Positions 23,185 to 33,819 of a DNA stretch of 64,000 bases are shown here, in pieces (within the stretch, counting starts at the first letter, position 1; each line of letters starts with the position of its first letter). Below the pieces are notes generated by a model. The model was not told the DNA's origin. It made no database searches and saw only the letters and a list, made by a program, of their open reading frames with translations. A program made the position numbers and the translations under genes. The DNA is from Ailurus styani (taxonomy: Eukaryota > Chordata > Mammalia > Carnivora > Ailuridae). The stretch is from assembly GCA_002007465.1 (NCBI GenBank), contig LNAC01001210.1, forward strand, positions 124,001 through 188,000. Direction: 5' to 3'.

Positions 23185-24030
23185 GCAAAATTTTTCCAGT
23201 TTTTAAGTGTATAATTTGATGATGAGTTTTGACGAATGTATTCATTTAACTACTTCCACAATGTCTTACTCATTTCTATATCAAGATGTAGAACATGTCT
23301 CAACAAGTTTCTTCTTTCTCCACTCTTCTAGGAAACACTGATCTGCTTTTTGTCACTAGAGTTTTATACTTGTTAGACTTTTATTTAAATGAAATCATGC
23401 AGGGATGCCTTGGTGGCTTGGTGTCCCATTCTTGGTTTTGGCTCAGGTCATGATCTCAGGGTTGTGAAATGTGCTGGGTGTGGAGCCTGCTTGGGATTCT
23501 CTCTCTCTCTCTCCCCCTCTGCCCCTCCCTCAATCACTTGCATGCTCTGTCTCTAAGATAACTAAAAAATAAATAAATGAAACCATGCAATAGATAGCCT
23601 TTAAATTGGGCTTCTTTCACTTAGTGTAACACTTTGGAGATTCATCAGTGTTGTTGCATGTATCAGTAATAGTTTGTTTCTTTGTATTGATAAATAGTTT
23701 CCGTTAAACAAATATACTATAATTTCCTTATCCATTTACCACCTGAAGGAAATTGGGCTCTTTCTGGTTTGGGCTATTATGAATAAAAGTGTTTTAAAAA
23801 TTCCTATCTTTGCATGGACATAGGTTTTTATTTCGTTGAGATAAATGCCTGGGAATGTAATTGCTGGATTGCATGTAAGTGTATGCTTAACCTCTTAAGA
23901 AATTGATAGTAACATATTGAGTGCTTACTACATGATAGGCATTGTGCTGTGCATTAAAGAAAGTTTTTAATTTTGATGAAGTCCAACTCATCACTTTAAA
24001 AAACACTTTGTGCTTTTGTGTTCTAGGGTT
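23185..24030 (-). mobile_element. Old minus-strand L1 (3' part)
   Basis: Reverse-complement L1 text: GATGTAGAACATGTCTCAACA, TTTCACTTAGTGTAACACTTT, GGGCTATTATGAATAAAAGTG and ATTTTGATGAAGTCCAACTCA. Interrupted by a SINE at 23402-23574. Confidence 0.85.
23402..23574 (+). mobile_element. Carnivore SINE, older copy inside an L1
   Basis: A diverged plus-strand copy flanked by AAATGAAAYCATGCA at 23387-23401 and 23575-23589 (one mismatch). It interrupts the minus-strand L1 at 23185-24030. Confidence 0.9.
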
Positions 24031-24044
24031 TTCAAAATACATTT

Positions 24045-24230
24045 TAAATGATCAGAATCTCCTTAATACCCATCACCCATTAAGGAGGGCACTTGTGATG
24101 AACACTGGGTGTTATATGTAAGTGATGAATCTCTAAATTCTCCTGAAACTAATGTTACACTATATGTTAATTAATTGGAATTTAAAGAAAAACTTGAGAC
24201 AAACAAAAAATAAATAATCAGAATTTACTT
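24045..24230 (+). mobile_element. L1 3' end insertion (very short)
   Basis: AAGGAGGGCACTTGTGATGAA and ACACTATATGTTAATTAATTG are a carnivore L1 3' end. AAATRATCAGAAT on both sides is its target duplication, so this is a severely 5'-truncated insertion. Confidence 0.85.
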
Positions 24231-24775
24231 TTAATTAATATTACAGTTTCATGCATAGTATAAGTACCATACTTCTCCCTTCCATTCCTCATGACATTGA
24301 TATGATTTAATTTTAACATGCTATACACAAAATTCATTACTCCTGTACTTGCTTGAATCCTTCAGCTATCTCTTAGAGTAAATAAAAGTAAGAAAAATAT
24401 TTTGTTTTATCTTCATTTATTCCTTTTCTGACACTGTTCATTGTGTTTTACATCCAAGTTTCTGACCTCTATCATATTCCTTATGCCTAAAGACTTTAAC
24501 ATTTCTTAAGGAAAATGTATGCCAATAATGAATTTGTTTGATTAAGTATTTCTAGTTTTGAAGGATACTTTTCATAGTGTAGAATTCTGGGTTGACATTT
24601 TTTTTTCTTTTAACACTTTAAAGGTGTCACTATTTTCTTCCATGCTTTCTAGTGAGAAGTTTGCTGTAATTCTTATCCTTGTTCTTTTGTAGGCAGTGTG
24701 TCTTTTTTCTCTGATTGCTTTCAAGTTTTTGTCTTTGGTTTTTAGCATTTTGACTTTGATATGCCTAGGTGTGTG

Positions 24776-24824
<49 letters not shown>

Positions 24825-25128
24825 GTTGTTATTGGTATTTATCCTGTAATTTATTTGAGTTTATTGGATCTGGCCATGGTTTGTTGTCTGTCACTAATTT
24901 TGGAAAATTCTTAGCCATTATGAATTTAGCCCTGTTGTCCTTTTCTTCACCTTCCAGGATTCTAGTTATGCATATGGTATGTCATTTGATATTTCTCCTC
25001 TGCTTTTGGGTTCTCTATTCTGTTTGGTTTTTTTTACTCTTTTTTTTTCCTTTTTGGTTTTCTTTAGGTAATCTCTACTTGGCCAGTCCTCTCTTGCTTG
25101 CTTGTGTTGTTTCTGACAAAAAGTTTGC
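24231..25128 (-). mobile_element. Old L1 or HAL1 ORF1 region
   Basis: Reverse-complement ORF1 text: GAAGGATACTTTTCATAGTG, AATTCTGGGTTGACATTTTT and TTAACACTTTAAAGGTGTCAC, then the ORF1 middle at 24880-25040. A TG tract has expanded at the 'tatgcctaggtgtg' position. Confidence 0.7.
24778..24821. repeat. (TG)22 microsatellite
   Basis: A pure dinucleotide run of 44 bases that grew from TG-rich L1 sequence. Confidence 0.97.
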
Positions 25129-25155
25129 TGTGTGTGTGTGTGTGTGTGTGTGTGT
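25129..25155. repeat. (TG)n microsatellite
   Basis: A pure run of about 13 units adjoining an AT-rich inverted repeat. Confidence 0.95.
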
Positions 25156-25158
25156 ATA

Positions 25159-25301
25159 ACACTTTGGTATATAGACAGTTTGGTATGAGGGCAATATGTA
25201 TATATAATACATATATAATTATATATATAATTATTTATATATATTTTGTATAATTTACAATGTAAATTGTAATATATATATTGCCCCCCATACCAAAGTG
25301 T
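25159..25301. repeat. AT-rich inverted repeat (hairpin)
   Basis: ACACTTTGGTAT (25159-25170) is exactly complementary to ATACCAAAGTGT (25290-25301). A second left arm, TTTGGTATGAGGGCAATAT (25179-25197), pairs with the same right arm (ATATTGCCCCCCATACCAAA). The interior is almost pure A/T and includes the palindrome AATTTACAATGTAAATT (25252-25268). Confidence 0.9.
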
Positions 25302-25329
25302 CTTTTATTCTGTGTACTATTAAGATTTT

Positions 25330-26040
25330 CTCTTCAGTGTGGAGAAAGCGGAACCCTCTTACAATGTTGGTGGGAATGCAAGCTGGTGCAGCCACTCTGG
25401 AAAACAGTATGGAGGTTCCTGAAAAAGTTAAAAATAAAACTACCCTATGACCCATCACTTGTACTACTAGGTATTTACCAAAGGATTCAAAAATACTGAT
25501 TCAAAGGGGCACATGCACCCCAATGTTTATAGCAGCAATGTACACAATATTCAAGATATGGAAAGAGCCCAGATGTCCATCGACAGATGAATGGATAAAA
25601 TACGTGGTATATGTACACAATGGAATATTATTCAGCCATCAAAAAGAATGAAATCTTGCCATTTGTAACAGTGTGGATGGAAGTAGAGGGTGTTATGCTA
25701 AACGAAATAAGTCAGTCAGAGAAAGACAAATACCATATGATTTCACTCATGTGGAATTTAAGAAACAAAACAGATGAATGTAGAAGTGAAGGAAAAATAA
25801 AATAAGATAAAAACAGAGAGGGAGGCAAACCATAAAAGACTCTTAACTATAGGGGAACAAACTGCGGCTTGCTGGAGGGGTGGAGGGATAGAGTAACTGG
25901 CTGATGGGCCTTAAGGAGGGCACTTGATGTAATGAGCACTGGGTGTTGTATGCAACTGATGAATCACTAAATTCTACCCCTGATACTAATACTACACTAT
26001 ATGTTAACTAACTTGACTTTAAATAAAATCTCAGGTGAGA
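25330..26040 (+). mobile_element. 5'-truncated plus-strand L1
   Basis: ORF2 C-terminal end (peptides such as [20 protein letters not shown] and MEYYSAIKKNEI, interrupted by stops), then the carnivore 3' UTR (GGAGGGCACTTGATGTAATG, ACTACACTATATGTTAACTA) and an A-rich end. Younger than its neighbours. Confidence 0.93.
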
Positions 26041-26049
26041 AAATAAAGC

Positions 26050-26965
26050 AAATGTAAGCAAAGATGTGGGGCAACTGAAATGCTTATACATAGAATGTGG
26101 GAAGGTAAATTGGAACAATAAATTACAAATAGGTTTGGCAGTGTCTTACAAAATTGAATATGTACCTATTGTATGATCCAAATAATTCCACTCCTAGGTA
26201 TTTAATCCAAGAGAAGTGAAAATACATCTTTACAGAAAGTTTTATCTGGGGCACCTGCATGGCTCAGTCCTTAAGCGTCTGCCTTGGGATCAGGTTCTGA
26301 TGGGATCAAGCCCTGCATCAGGCTCCCTGCTCAGCGGGAAGCCTGCTTCTCCCTCTCCCACTCCCCCCTGCTTGTGTTCCCTCTCTCACTGTGTCTCTCT
26401 CTGTCAAATAAATAAACAAATCTAAAAAAAAAGTTTTTCCCAAGAATAGTTGTATAAGCTTTGTTCAAAATAGCCAAAAAAATGGAAATAATTCAAATGC
26501 CCACCAACAGGAAAATATATAAACAGATTGTGGTATATTTAAGACAAAAATTCAGGAAAGTAACTTGGCATCAGAGGAGAACAACTAGGAAGGAGCCTGA
26601 GAAAAATGTTCTAAACTTGATAGGGGTAGAGATTACATGAATGTCTTCTTTTGGGAAAATGAATTGAATGCTTAAGATAAGTACTGGAATGTAATATACA
26701 CAGTATGACTAAAACTAACACTGTTGTATAATATATAGAAAAGTTGTTAAGAGAGTAAATCCTGAGAGGTCTCATCACAAAGAAAAATTTTCCCTTTTTT
26801 TTTCTTTCTGTTCCTATTATTGCATCAATAAGAGAAGGTGGATATTAGCTGAATCTATTGTGGTCATCATTTCATAATATATGTACATCAAACCATAGTG
26901 GTGTGTGCCTTTAACATATACAGTGATGTATGTTAACTATTTCTTGATAAAACTGGAAAAAGGGT
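26050..26965 (+). mobile_element. Old plus-strand L1 with SINE insert
   Basis: AATTCCACTCCTAGGTATTTA before the SINE and AAATAGCCAAAAAAATGGAAA after it are consecutive ORF2-end sequence. The 3' UTR (GTGGTCATCATTTCATAATAT) follows. Confidence 0.85.
26248..26430 (+). mobile_element. Carnivore SINE inside an L1
   Basis: A plus-strand copy starting GGGGCACCTGCATGGCTCAG with an A-rich tail. It splits L1 coding-region remnants that resume right after it. Confidence 0.95.
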
Positions 26966-27094
26966 TATGTATTCCACAAAGAATAGTAAACAAATATGAA
27001 TTCCTTTTTATAGTAATATGAGTTAGCAACTGTGAAACTATTTTCTGTGTGTTCTAGGCTTGATCAAATGAATAAATATTGATAGTAAAAAAAG

Positions 27095-28490
27095 ATTTTC
27101 TCTTTATCTTGGCTTACAGCAGTTTGATTATCATGTTCTTTGATGTAGTGCTTTTCCTATTTCCTCTTCTCCAGTTTCTCTAGGATGTGGTTTCCATCTA
27201 ATTTGAAAGTATTGACCATTATTTTTTCAAGTACTTTTTCCTGTTCTACTCCCACCCTTTTTTGGCAAAAATTATTCATGTGTTAACGTTGCTTAATATT
27301 GTCTGGTGGCTCAGTGTTGCTCTGTTTTTTTCAGTCATTTTTTTCCTCACTAAATCGTTTTTTTTTTTGATAGTTCCTACTGCTATGTCTTCAATTCCAT
27401 TAATCTTTTTTTTTTCTGCGGTGTCTAAGTGGCATTAATTCAATCAAGTATAATTTTGTTTCATTTGTTACATTTTTGTTTTCAGAAATTCAGTTTGTGG
27501 GGTGCCTGGGTGGCTCAGTGGGTTAAGCCTCTGCCTTCAGCTCAGGTCATGATCTCAGGTCCTGGGATTGAGGCCTGCATTGGGCTCTCTGCTCAGCAGG
27601 GAGCCTGCTTCCCCCTCTCCCTCTGTCTGTGGCTCTGCCTACTTGTGATCTCTCTCTCTCTCTCTCTCTCTCTGTCAAATAAATAAATAAAATCTTAAAA
27701 AATTTCAGTTTGTTTTTTTCCTCATTGTAACTCTTGTACTTTTCTTCTCAAACACAGGGAATATATTTTTAATAGTTTTTAAATAAAATCTTTGGTTACT
27801 ATGTCCATCATCTTTGTCTGTTTATATTTATTGATTTTTTTCCCATTTATGGGTCATATTTTCATGCTTCTTTGTTTGCCTAGGAATTTTTAATTGGAAG
27901 TCAGACATTTTCAACTTTGCATTTTTGGATGCTAGATATTCTGATATTCCTTTAAATATATTTTTTTTGTCTTTTTGCATGGTGAATTTAAGTTCTGTGG
28001 ATCAGTTTGATTTTTTTTCAAGGCTTTCTTTTAAGTTCAAAAGCAGTCTTTAGTCTGTGGCTAATTTGGCTTCTCTCTTGAGGCAGAACCTTTTCTGAAG
28101 CAGTACTTTATGCATTCATACCCTTCTTACTTGATAGCTTATGTGTTATGAGGCATTTTTAGTCTGGCTGGCCTGAACATGAACTGTTCCTGGTCCTGTG
28201 TGAACTGTGGTGATTGCTCCACGTACTGCTTCCTTGTGGTTCTTTTCCTGGCTTTGGTAGTTTTCTCACATATGGCATGTCATTATCCAGCAGTGTCTGG
28301 TGACTCCACTGTAGGTCTCTGAACTCTTGGTGTAGCTCCTTCCTCTCCTGTACTCTGTTCTGTAAACTCTAATTGCCTTGGCCTCTCCTAACTCTGAACT
28401 CTGTCTCTTCAAGTCAGCAAGACTGCTGAATTCTGTCTGGGTTCCTCCTCCTTGTACTACAGCCTGAAATCTCTCTCTAGGTAGTAAGGT
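27095..28490 (-). mobile_element. Old minus-strand L1 ORF1 and 5' region
   Basis: CAGCAGTTTGATTATCATGTT and ACCATTATTTTTTCAAGTAC are reversed ORF1. The part after the SINE (ATGGGTCATATTTTCATGCTT, GGAAGTCAGACATTTTCAAC) matches the 5' region. Confidence 0.75.
27499..27700 (+). mobile_element. Carnivore SINE inside an L1
   Basis: A full plus-strand copy with a long TC-repeat tract and AAAT tail. Target duplication AAATTCAGTTTGT / AATTTCAGTTTGT at 27486-27498 and 27701-27713. Confidence 0.95.
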
Positions 28491-28494
28491 GGTA

Positions 28495-28890
28495 TAGCAT
28501 CATAGGGCTCACTTTTTTTCCCCTTCTTCAGGGATCACTGTCCTGTACTTTCTGTTTTCCTATGTATGAAACCACTGTTTTGCATATCTTTGTCTTTTTT
28601 TTTTTAAGTTTTTTAAGGTAGGAGGGCTAATTCAGTTCGTATTTTTCCTTCATGACTAGGTGCTGAAATTTGTGATACAATTTTAAGTTTCCCAGAATTC
28701 TGTCTCCAAATATCTTCCTTACTGTATTTAGGGCACTTATAATTTTATCATTTAATAATCACTAATTTGTATCTTTTGGTATTTGAGTATCATTTTAAGA
28801 TGCAAAAGTGCCTTATAGGAAAGGAAGTATAACACACTATTAGCTCACCAATACTTACAGGGTATCTGAAGCATAGAAATGTTATAGAAC
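28495..28890. other. No recognised feature
   Basis: T-rich unique DNA. Confidence 0.35.
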
Positions 28891-28894
28891 TACA

Positions 28895-29025
28895 ACTCTG
28901 GGTACATGGATTTAGTCTGAGATCTACCACAAGCTACCTATGAACCCCTTGCTAAGTTATTTAACTTGTCTGGGCCCTGTTTTATCATTTGTAAAATATA
29001 AGGGGGATGGAATGAGTGATTAGTT
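28895..29025 (+). repeat. MIR
   Basis: CTAAGTTATTTAACTTGTCTG and GTTTTATCATTTGTAAAATAT are plus-strand MIR. Confidence 0.85.
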
Positions 29026-29029
29026 AGAA

Positions 29030-29860
29030 TAGGTGATTAGTTGGCCTCTGGCTGAGAGCAGAAGTAGGCCTATGCTTCACTCCTTAAAGGACTTACATAT
29101 AATTGGAGAAACACAATAAAATTTACAATATAGTAAAATATTGTAAAATATAAATTCTATGAAAGTCCACATATGTTAACCTAATTAATATATAAGGTCC
29201 AAAAGAATAAGATAAGGCCTTGTGGCAAAGATGGAACTCAAGGTATTCCTTGGAGGATGGGTATTTTTTGGATAAGCCAAAGCGGACAAAAGTTAGAGGA
29301 ATAAGATGTTCACCTTTGTTAAAAATTTTTTATTGTCTAGTAGGATCTTAGTCTTCTGAGATTGGATCAATTAACTTCAGGATGTTATTTATGAAAATGG
29401 AAGTAATTGTTCCTTTTCATATACCACTAGAAGATAACAACAATTAATATTTTAATAGTGGTTTTGACTCTTGTGGTTATTCTGATGGTTATAATATAAT
29501 TTGTTCAGAGTTATGAGTTTTACAGATATTTTCTAGTGTTTCTTAAACAAACCCCAGATATAATTTGTTCTCCAAATAAAATTTACTAAAGTTCCCCATT
29601 ACTACTCATTCTCTTGACCTCTGTGTTCCCTACCTTGATTAATGGCATCTCTGTCTACCTTTTCTCTTGAGGAAAACTGAACTATTTTTTATTTTCTGAG
29701 CCTAATCATCATATTCACATGGCTGTTAGGGAGAGTTGTTCTTCACTCTGGAATTTTTTTTCTTGCTACTGCTGTGCTGCTATCCTTTCTTATCCCTCTC
29801 CTGAACTGTTTTGACAGATTAATAGGTCTCTCTGCTCCCCAGCTCTCCTAATATAAATCT
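29030..29860. other. No recognised feature
   Basis: AT-rich unique DNA. Confidence 0.35.
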
Positions 29861-29864
29861 CATA

Positions 29865-30385
29865 CTGCTGTCAGAGTTATTTTCTGAATAATTTTTAGTA
29901 GTACTTCTCTGAGTCAGACACCCTAACGTCTCTTCAGAGCCTAGAAGATAAAGTTCAAACCATAAAGGCACTCATCAGTTTGCACCCAGCCTGTTTATTC
30001 AAGTTTCTTCCCACCCTACTGTACTCTAGTCTTAGTATTCTAAGTTTGTGATATATGGAAAACGGAATATTTCAGACAGGAAGCAAAATTAGCAAAGGCA
30101 TGAAAATATATAATCTACTTGGATTCTCCATCATATAGACACACTTATCCTTTAATAAGGACATAGCTAAGAAGTTAACCTCCTTTAGTACACACTCCTG
30201 ACTTCATTCCCCTTTCCTCTTTATGCAGATTGTAAGTGCTCACTGTGTTGTTTTAGAGTTATTTCTGTTCTTACTTGTTTGTATAATAGGTTGTGAGCTC
30301 CATGAGGGTAAGGACCAACATTTATTCATCTTTGCATTCCTCATGTACATTAGAATTTATTGAGCACATTGTGGGAGTTGATGAG
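29865..30385 (+). repeat. L2 3' region
   Basis: AAGATAAAGTTCAAACCATAA, GTTTGCACCCAGCCTGTTTA and later TTGTGAGCTCCATGAGGGTAA then ATTTATTGAGCACA form the L2 3' order, with 30040-30240 less clear. Confidence 0.7.
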
Positions 30386-30389
30386 TTTG

Positions 30390-31140
30390 TTTGAATTGAT
30401 CGGCAGCTTACTAACTCTCTCTTGAAAGCCTGGTCCTTTCCAGAACTCTTAGTTCTGTAGGTCCCCTGAGGCTGCCACTAGGAGGCTCCAAAGCCATCCA
30501 CATGAGGAAATTTGGTTTGCTTCCAAGTTAGGCAAGGAACTGATGATGCTTGACAAATTCTTATCAACATTTTGGATGTCTAAATCTTTGTTGTAATTTC
30601 TTTAGAATTGTGTTTTCTTTCTGGTTAACTTGAAAATTTATCAACTTTGTATTAAACATTGCCCTTTGAAGAACTTATAATACACCTAAATGATGATAAG
30701 CCAAGGATATAAATGTTCTAGTCTGATCCAGTCTTCCCATATCATGGGAAGAAGTCAACTCTCCAAGAAGCTATATTAGTTTTTTCAGGCACAGAATGAA
30801 GGTAAGTGCTGTTAAACTCTAACCCAGTGCCTAAATAATTCTTCTCTTCTTCATTCAAAAGCATGTATTAAATATAATTTTTGCCTCCTTGCCTGGTCAT
30901 TTATTTTGCTTCAAAATATTTGAATATATCAGATTCCAGCAGAAATTGCCATTTAGAATTATTGCTTCTCAAATATGACCAAATATGCTAGGCCGTTGGC
31001 TCTAATTGGCATTCATGACTGCTGATTTTGGTGCAGTAAATTCTAAACCGTTTTTTAGAAGGTTGTCTTTTTAGGGGCTTCTTGAGCTTCTGAGTGGTTT
31101 TTAATGTTTGAATGTGAGGAGGAAGAGAGTAGCCCATTGG
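30390..31140. other. No recognised feature
   Basis: Unique DNA. Confidence 0.35.
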
Positions 31141-31144
31141 TGCA

Positions 31145-31262
31145 GAGCTACATTGATCTCTTCATGCGCTTCTGTCTTCTCTTTCCACATCTAAATTCTG
31201 TCTATTCTTCATGGCTGAGTTCTTCTATGAGACTTTCACCAGGATGTAATATTCATTTTTTT
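31145..31262 (+). repeat. L2 fragment
   Basis: TTCTGTCTATTCTTCATGGCT and TTCTTCTATGAGACTTTCACC resemble the L2 3' region. Confidence 0.5.
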
Positions 31263-31560
31263 TTCTTTTGAGTACAGGCTAACTAAATGTTAGGTTGAAA
31301 GAATTTCAGTTCATGTAGTCCAGTCTCCTATCCAATATGTGAATCCCACCAAGTATGGGTAAAAATGGCCCCAGGTATACTGAATAAACTAGCAAAAGTT
31401 TTGGTTTTGGTCAGGGCTCGTTATGTAGCTGTCTGAGCCCATTCTTCTAAGAACTAATGCCTTACTTCAAGTTGTGTCTATCACTGTGAAGGACTATTTA
31501 TGATTACACAGTCCCTCCATGAGGCAGTTTATTTAGCACTTTTGTGAAGAATCAGTCAGG

Positions 31561-31622
31561 CCAGAAACTAATATAACACTGTATATTAACTAACTGGAAT
31601 TAAAATAAAAACTTAAAAAAAA
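31561..31622 (+). mobile_element. L1 3' terminal fragment
   Basis: AAACTAATATAACACTGTATA and GGAATTAAAATAAAAACTTA end in an A-run: the last 60 bases of a carnivore L1. Confidence 0.8.
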
Positions 31623-31629
31623 GAATCCA

Positions 31630-32150
31630 CGAGTCCAAATAAAATATCTTTGTAGATGGAATCTCAGCAGTTGCAGATGAAAGAAAATAAGTAGATGTGA
31701 TACACTCTGACACTTTGTATACATTAGTATTAGATCCAGTTCTGCAGGGATTCTCATTAGAAAATAGACTTCAGTTTGATTGTGTGTGAGTCCTGGCACA
31801 AGATGAAAAATCAGGGCTGTGTTCAATAATGTGAGGATGGTCTTAGAAATATTTAGCAGATGAATGATTTATGCTGAATTGTTGTGGAAAGTCTCTGCTT
31901 CTGAGTTCAGCATACAACCAAGTTGTAGTGTATGTTTTCATGAACATACTTGAGATGGAACAATGGTGTCTTCATCTGGGAATGATGCAAAACTAGAGAA
32001 ATACTGAAGACCACAGAGGAGGGACCTGGAGCAGAGACTTGAATATTCATGGACATCAGCCAAATATCCATATATATTTGCATACATTTAGTAGAAGTGG
32101 ATAAAATACTTACTGAGGCAGATTCTGCCAGGGTGTCATGTATTCTGCTG
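31630..32150. other. No recognised feature
   Basis: Unique DNA. A 78-codon minus-strand ORF here has no support. Confidence 0.35.
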
Positions 32151-32154
32151 GGTG

Positions 32155-32292
32155 ATGTAGTGGGAAGAACTACGATGATTAGGAGACTTGGGTTCTAATC
32201 TTCGTGCAATCAAGATGCTGGCCAAATCATTTCATCTCTGATCCCAGTTTCCTCATTTGAAATTTGAAGATATTCTACTCTGTACCATCCCC
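32155..32292 (+). repeat. MIR
   Basis: GAGACTTGGGTTCTAATCTTC and CCAGTTTCCTCATTTGAAATT are plus-strand MIR. Confidence 0.8.
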
Positions 32293-32296
32293 TAGT

Positions 32297-32512
32297 GCAG
32301 GAGTCAAGGACAGCCTGCAGGTCAAATCTTGCCACCATGTGTTTTTGTAGTTTTATTGGAACACAGCTTTGTTCACTTATTTATGTATTGTCTGTGGCTG
32401 CTTTTGCATTATGACAGCAAAGTTTAGTTGCAAGAGGGGGCTGAAAGTCCCACAAAACCTAAAATATTTACTGTTTGGCTTTTTATAGAAAAAAATCTGG
32501 CAATCCCTTCTC
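32297..32512 (+). mobile_element. hAT-type nonautonomous DNA transposon
   Basis: CAGGAGTCAAGGACAG at the left and TCTGGCAATCCCTT at the right correspond to the inverted ends of the mammalian 'caggggtcggcaaact' family. The interior (TTTTATTGGAACACAGCTTTG, TTATGTATTGTCTGTGGCTGC) fits too. Confidence 0.8.
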
Positions 32513-32514
32513 TG

Positions 32515-33130
32515 GGAAATCATTTGAAAAAATTGAAGGGTTTTCAGTTACTGAGACAAGGGATGCTACTGGTATCTGGTTGGTGGGGGCCAAGAATGTC
32601 AAGGGTCCTTTAGGGCAGGACATAATGAAAAACTGTGTTACCTGAAATTCCAATAGCCCCATCTTAGAAATCCTGTCCCTATTTTTAATTCAAAGGAGAG
32701 CCACTTTTGAAAGCTGTGTCAACTCTTTTAGACCATTAAGGCAAAAATTTCCCAAATTAAATGGGTTAGGAATTTTTTTAACCATTCCCCATAACCCGAA
32801 AAGGAGTATCCACTAAGAATCTAAATCCATTATTATGCTTAATGGTGAGATGTTAGAAGCATTCCCTTTAAAATCAGGATGAAGCCAACAATGCCCACAG
32901 GTCACCTTTGAACTGGAGGTTCTAGCTGGCACAGTAATGTCGAGAACTGTGAAGGTCTGTGGTTTTAGCCTACTTGCAAGCTAAGAAGGTAGCCTGCCAG
33001 AGTTTCATGGATGCTGGCAGAAGATGTGACATCAGACACAGAGGAGTTTATTTTTTGCAGCAATAGCAGTGGACAGAATATTAGCAAATTTTTGCATTGT
33101 TTTCCTGAGTCTCAATTCCCAAAAGACAAC
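32515..33130. other. No recognised feature
   Basis: Unique DNA with no supported gene. Confidence 0.35.
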
Positions 33131-33145
33131 AAGAAGAATGCTAGG

Positions 33146-33250
33146 TTATGGACATTGGGGAGGGTTTGTGCTTTAGTGAATGCTGTGAAAGATGCAAGCC
33201 TGATGATTCACAGACCTATACCCCTGAGGCAAAGAATAAAAAAAAAAAAG
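33146..33250 (+). mobile_element. L1 3' terminal fragment (young type)
   Basis: TTATGGACATTGGGGAGGGTT through an A-run, with AAGAATRCTAGGT on both sides as target duplication. A severely truncated recent insertion. Confidence 0.9.
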
Positions 33251-33254
33251 AATA

Positions 33255-33570
33255 CTAGGTGATACTTGCACATGCAGTGGGTTATATAACAAGAGGGGAA
33301 CCCTAAGATTAGGGAACTTGAATCTTTTATGATGAGAAATAAACAGGCCTTCCCTTTCTTTTGGAAGGAGATACTATCTTTATTATATTAGAGTCTAAGC
33401 ATGCCTGCCCTTTGCTCTGGAGGGAGGCACTATCTTTGTCTTCTAAGACTGTTCGTATACAAACATCTTTGAAAAGATAATCTGGAACAAAGGCAGCCAG
33501 TGTCTCTGATTGTAAGATAAGCATAAATATAAGAAACCAGTTTCTTCCAATACACAAGAAGAGTAATTAA
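33255..33570. other. No recognised feature
   Basis: Unique DNA. Two overlapping minus-strand ORFs have no support. Confidence 0.35.
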
Positions 33571-33574
33571 AAAA

Positions 33575-33778
33575 AGTTTTGGTAACTTTGTATGGTGACA
33601 GACAGTTTTGGTAACTTTGTATGGTATGCACTATGTTGTATGGTCAACATAGTGACTTACTGTGTTGATCATTTTGCAGTGTACACAAATGTTGAATCAT
33701 GATGGTGTATACCTGAAACTAATATAATGTATGTCAATTATACTTCAGCAAAATAGTAAATAAATAAAATATGTAAGA
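33575..33778 (+). repeat. Old L1 3' UTR with internal 22-bp direct repeat
   Basis: GTGTTGATCATTTTGCAGTGT and CTGAAACTAATATAATGTATG are an L1 3' UTR. AGTTTTGGTAACTTTGTATGG(T) is duplicated at 33575-33596 and 33604-33625. Confidence 0.8.
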
Positions 33779-33819
33779 ATTAAGAAGATGATTATTTACA
33801 TACTGAATTCGAGAACATC

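Noticed and set aside
24696..25159. Plus-strand ORFs of 72 and 132 codons with Cys-Val repeats
   Set aside because: They are made by translating (TG)n tracts in degraded antisense L1.
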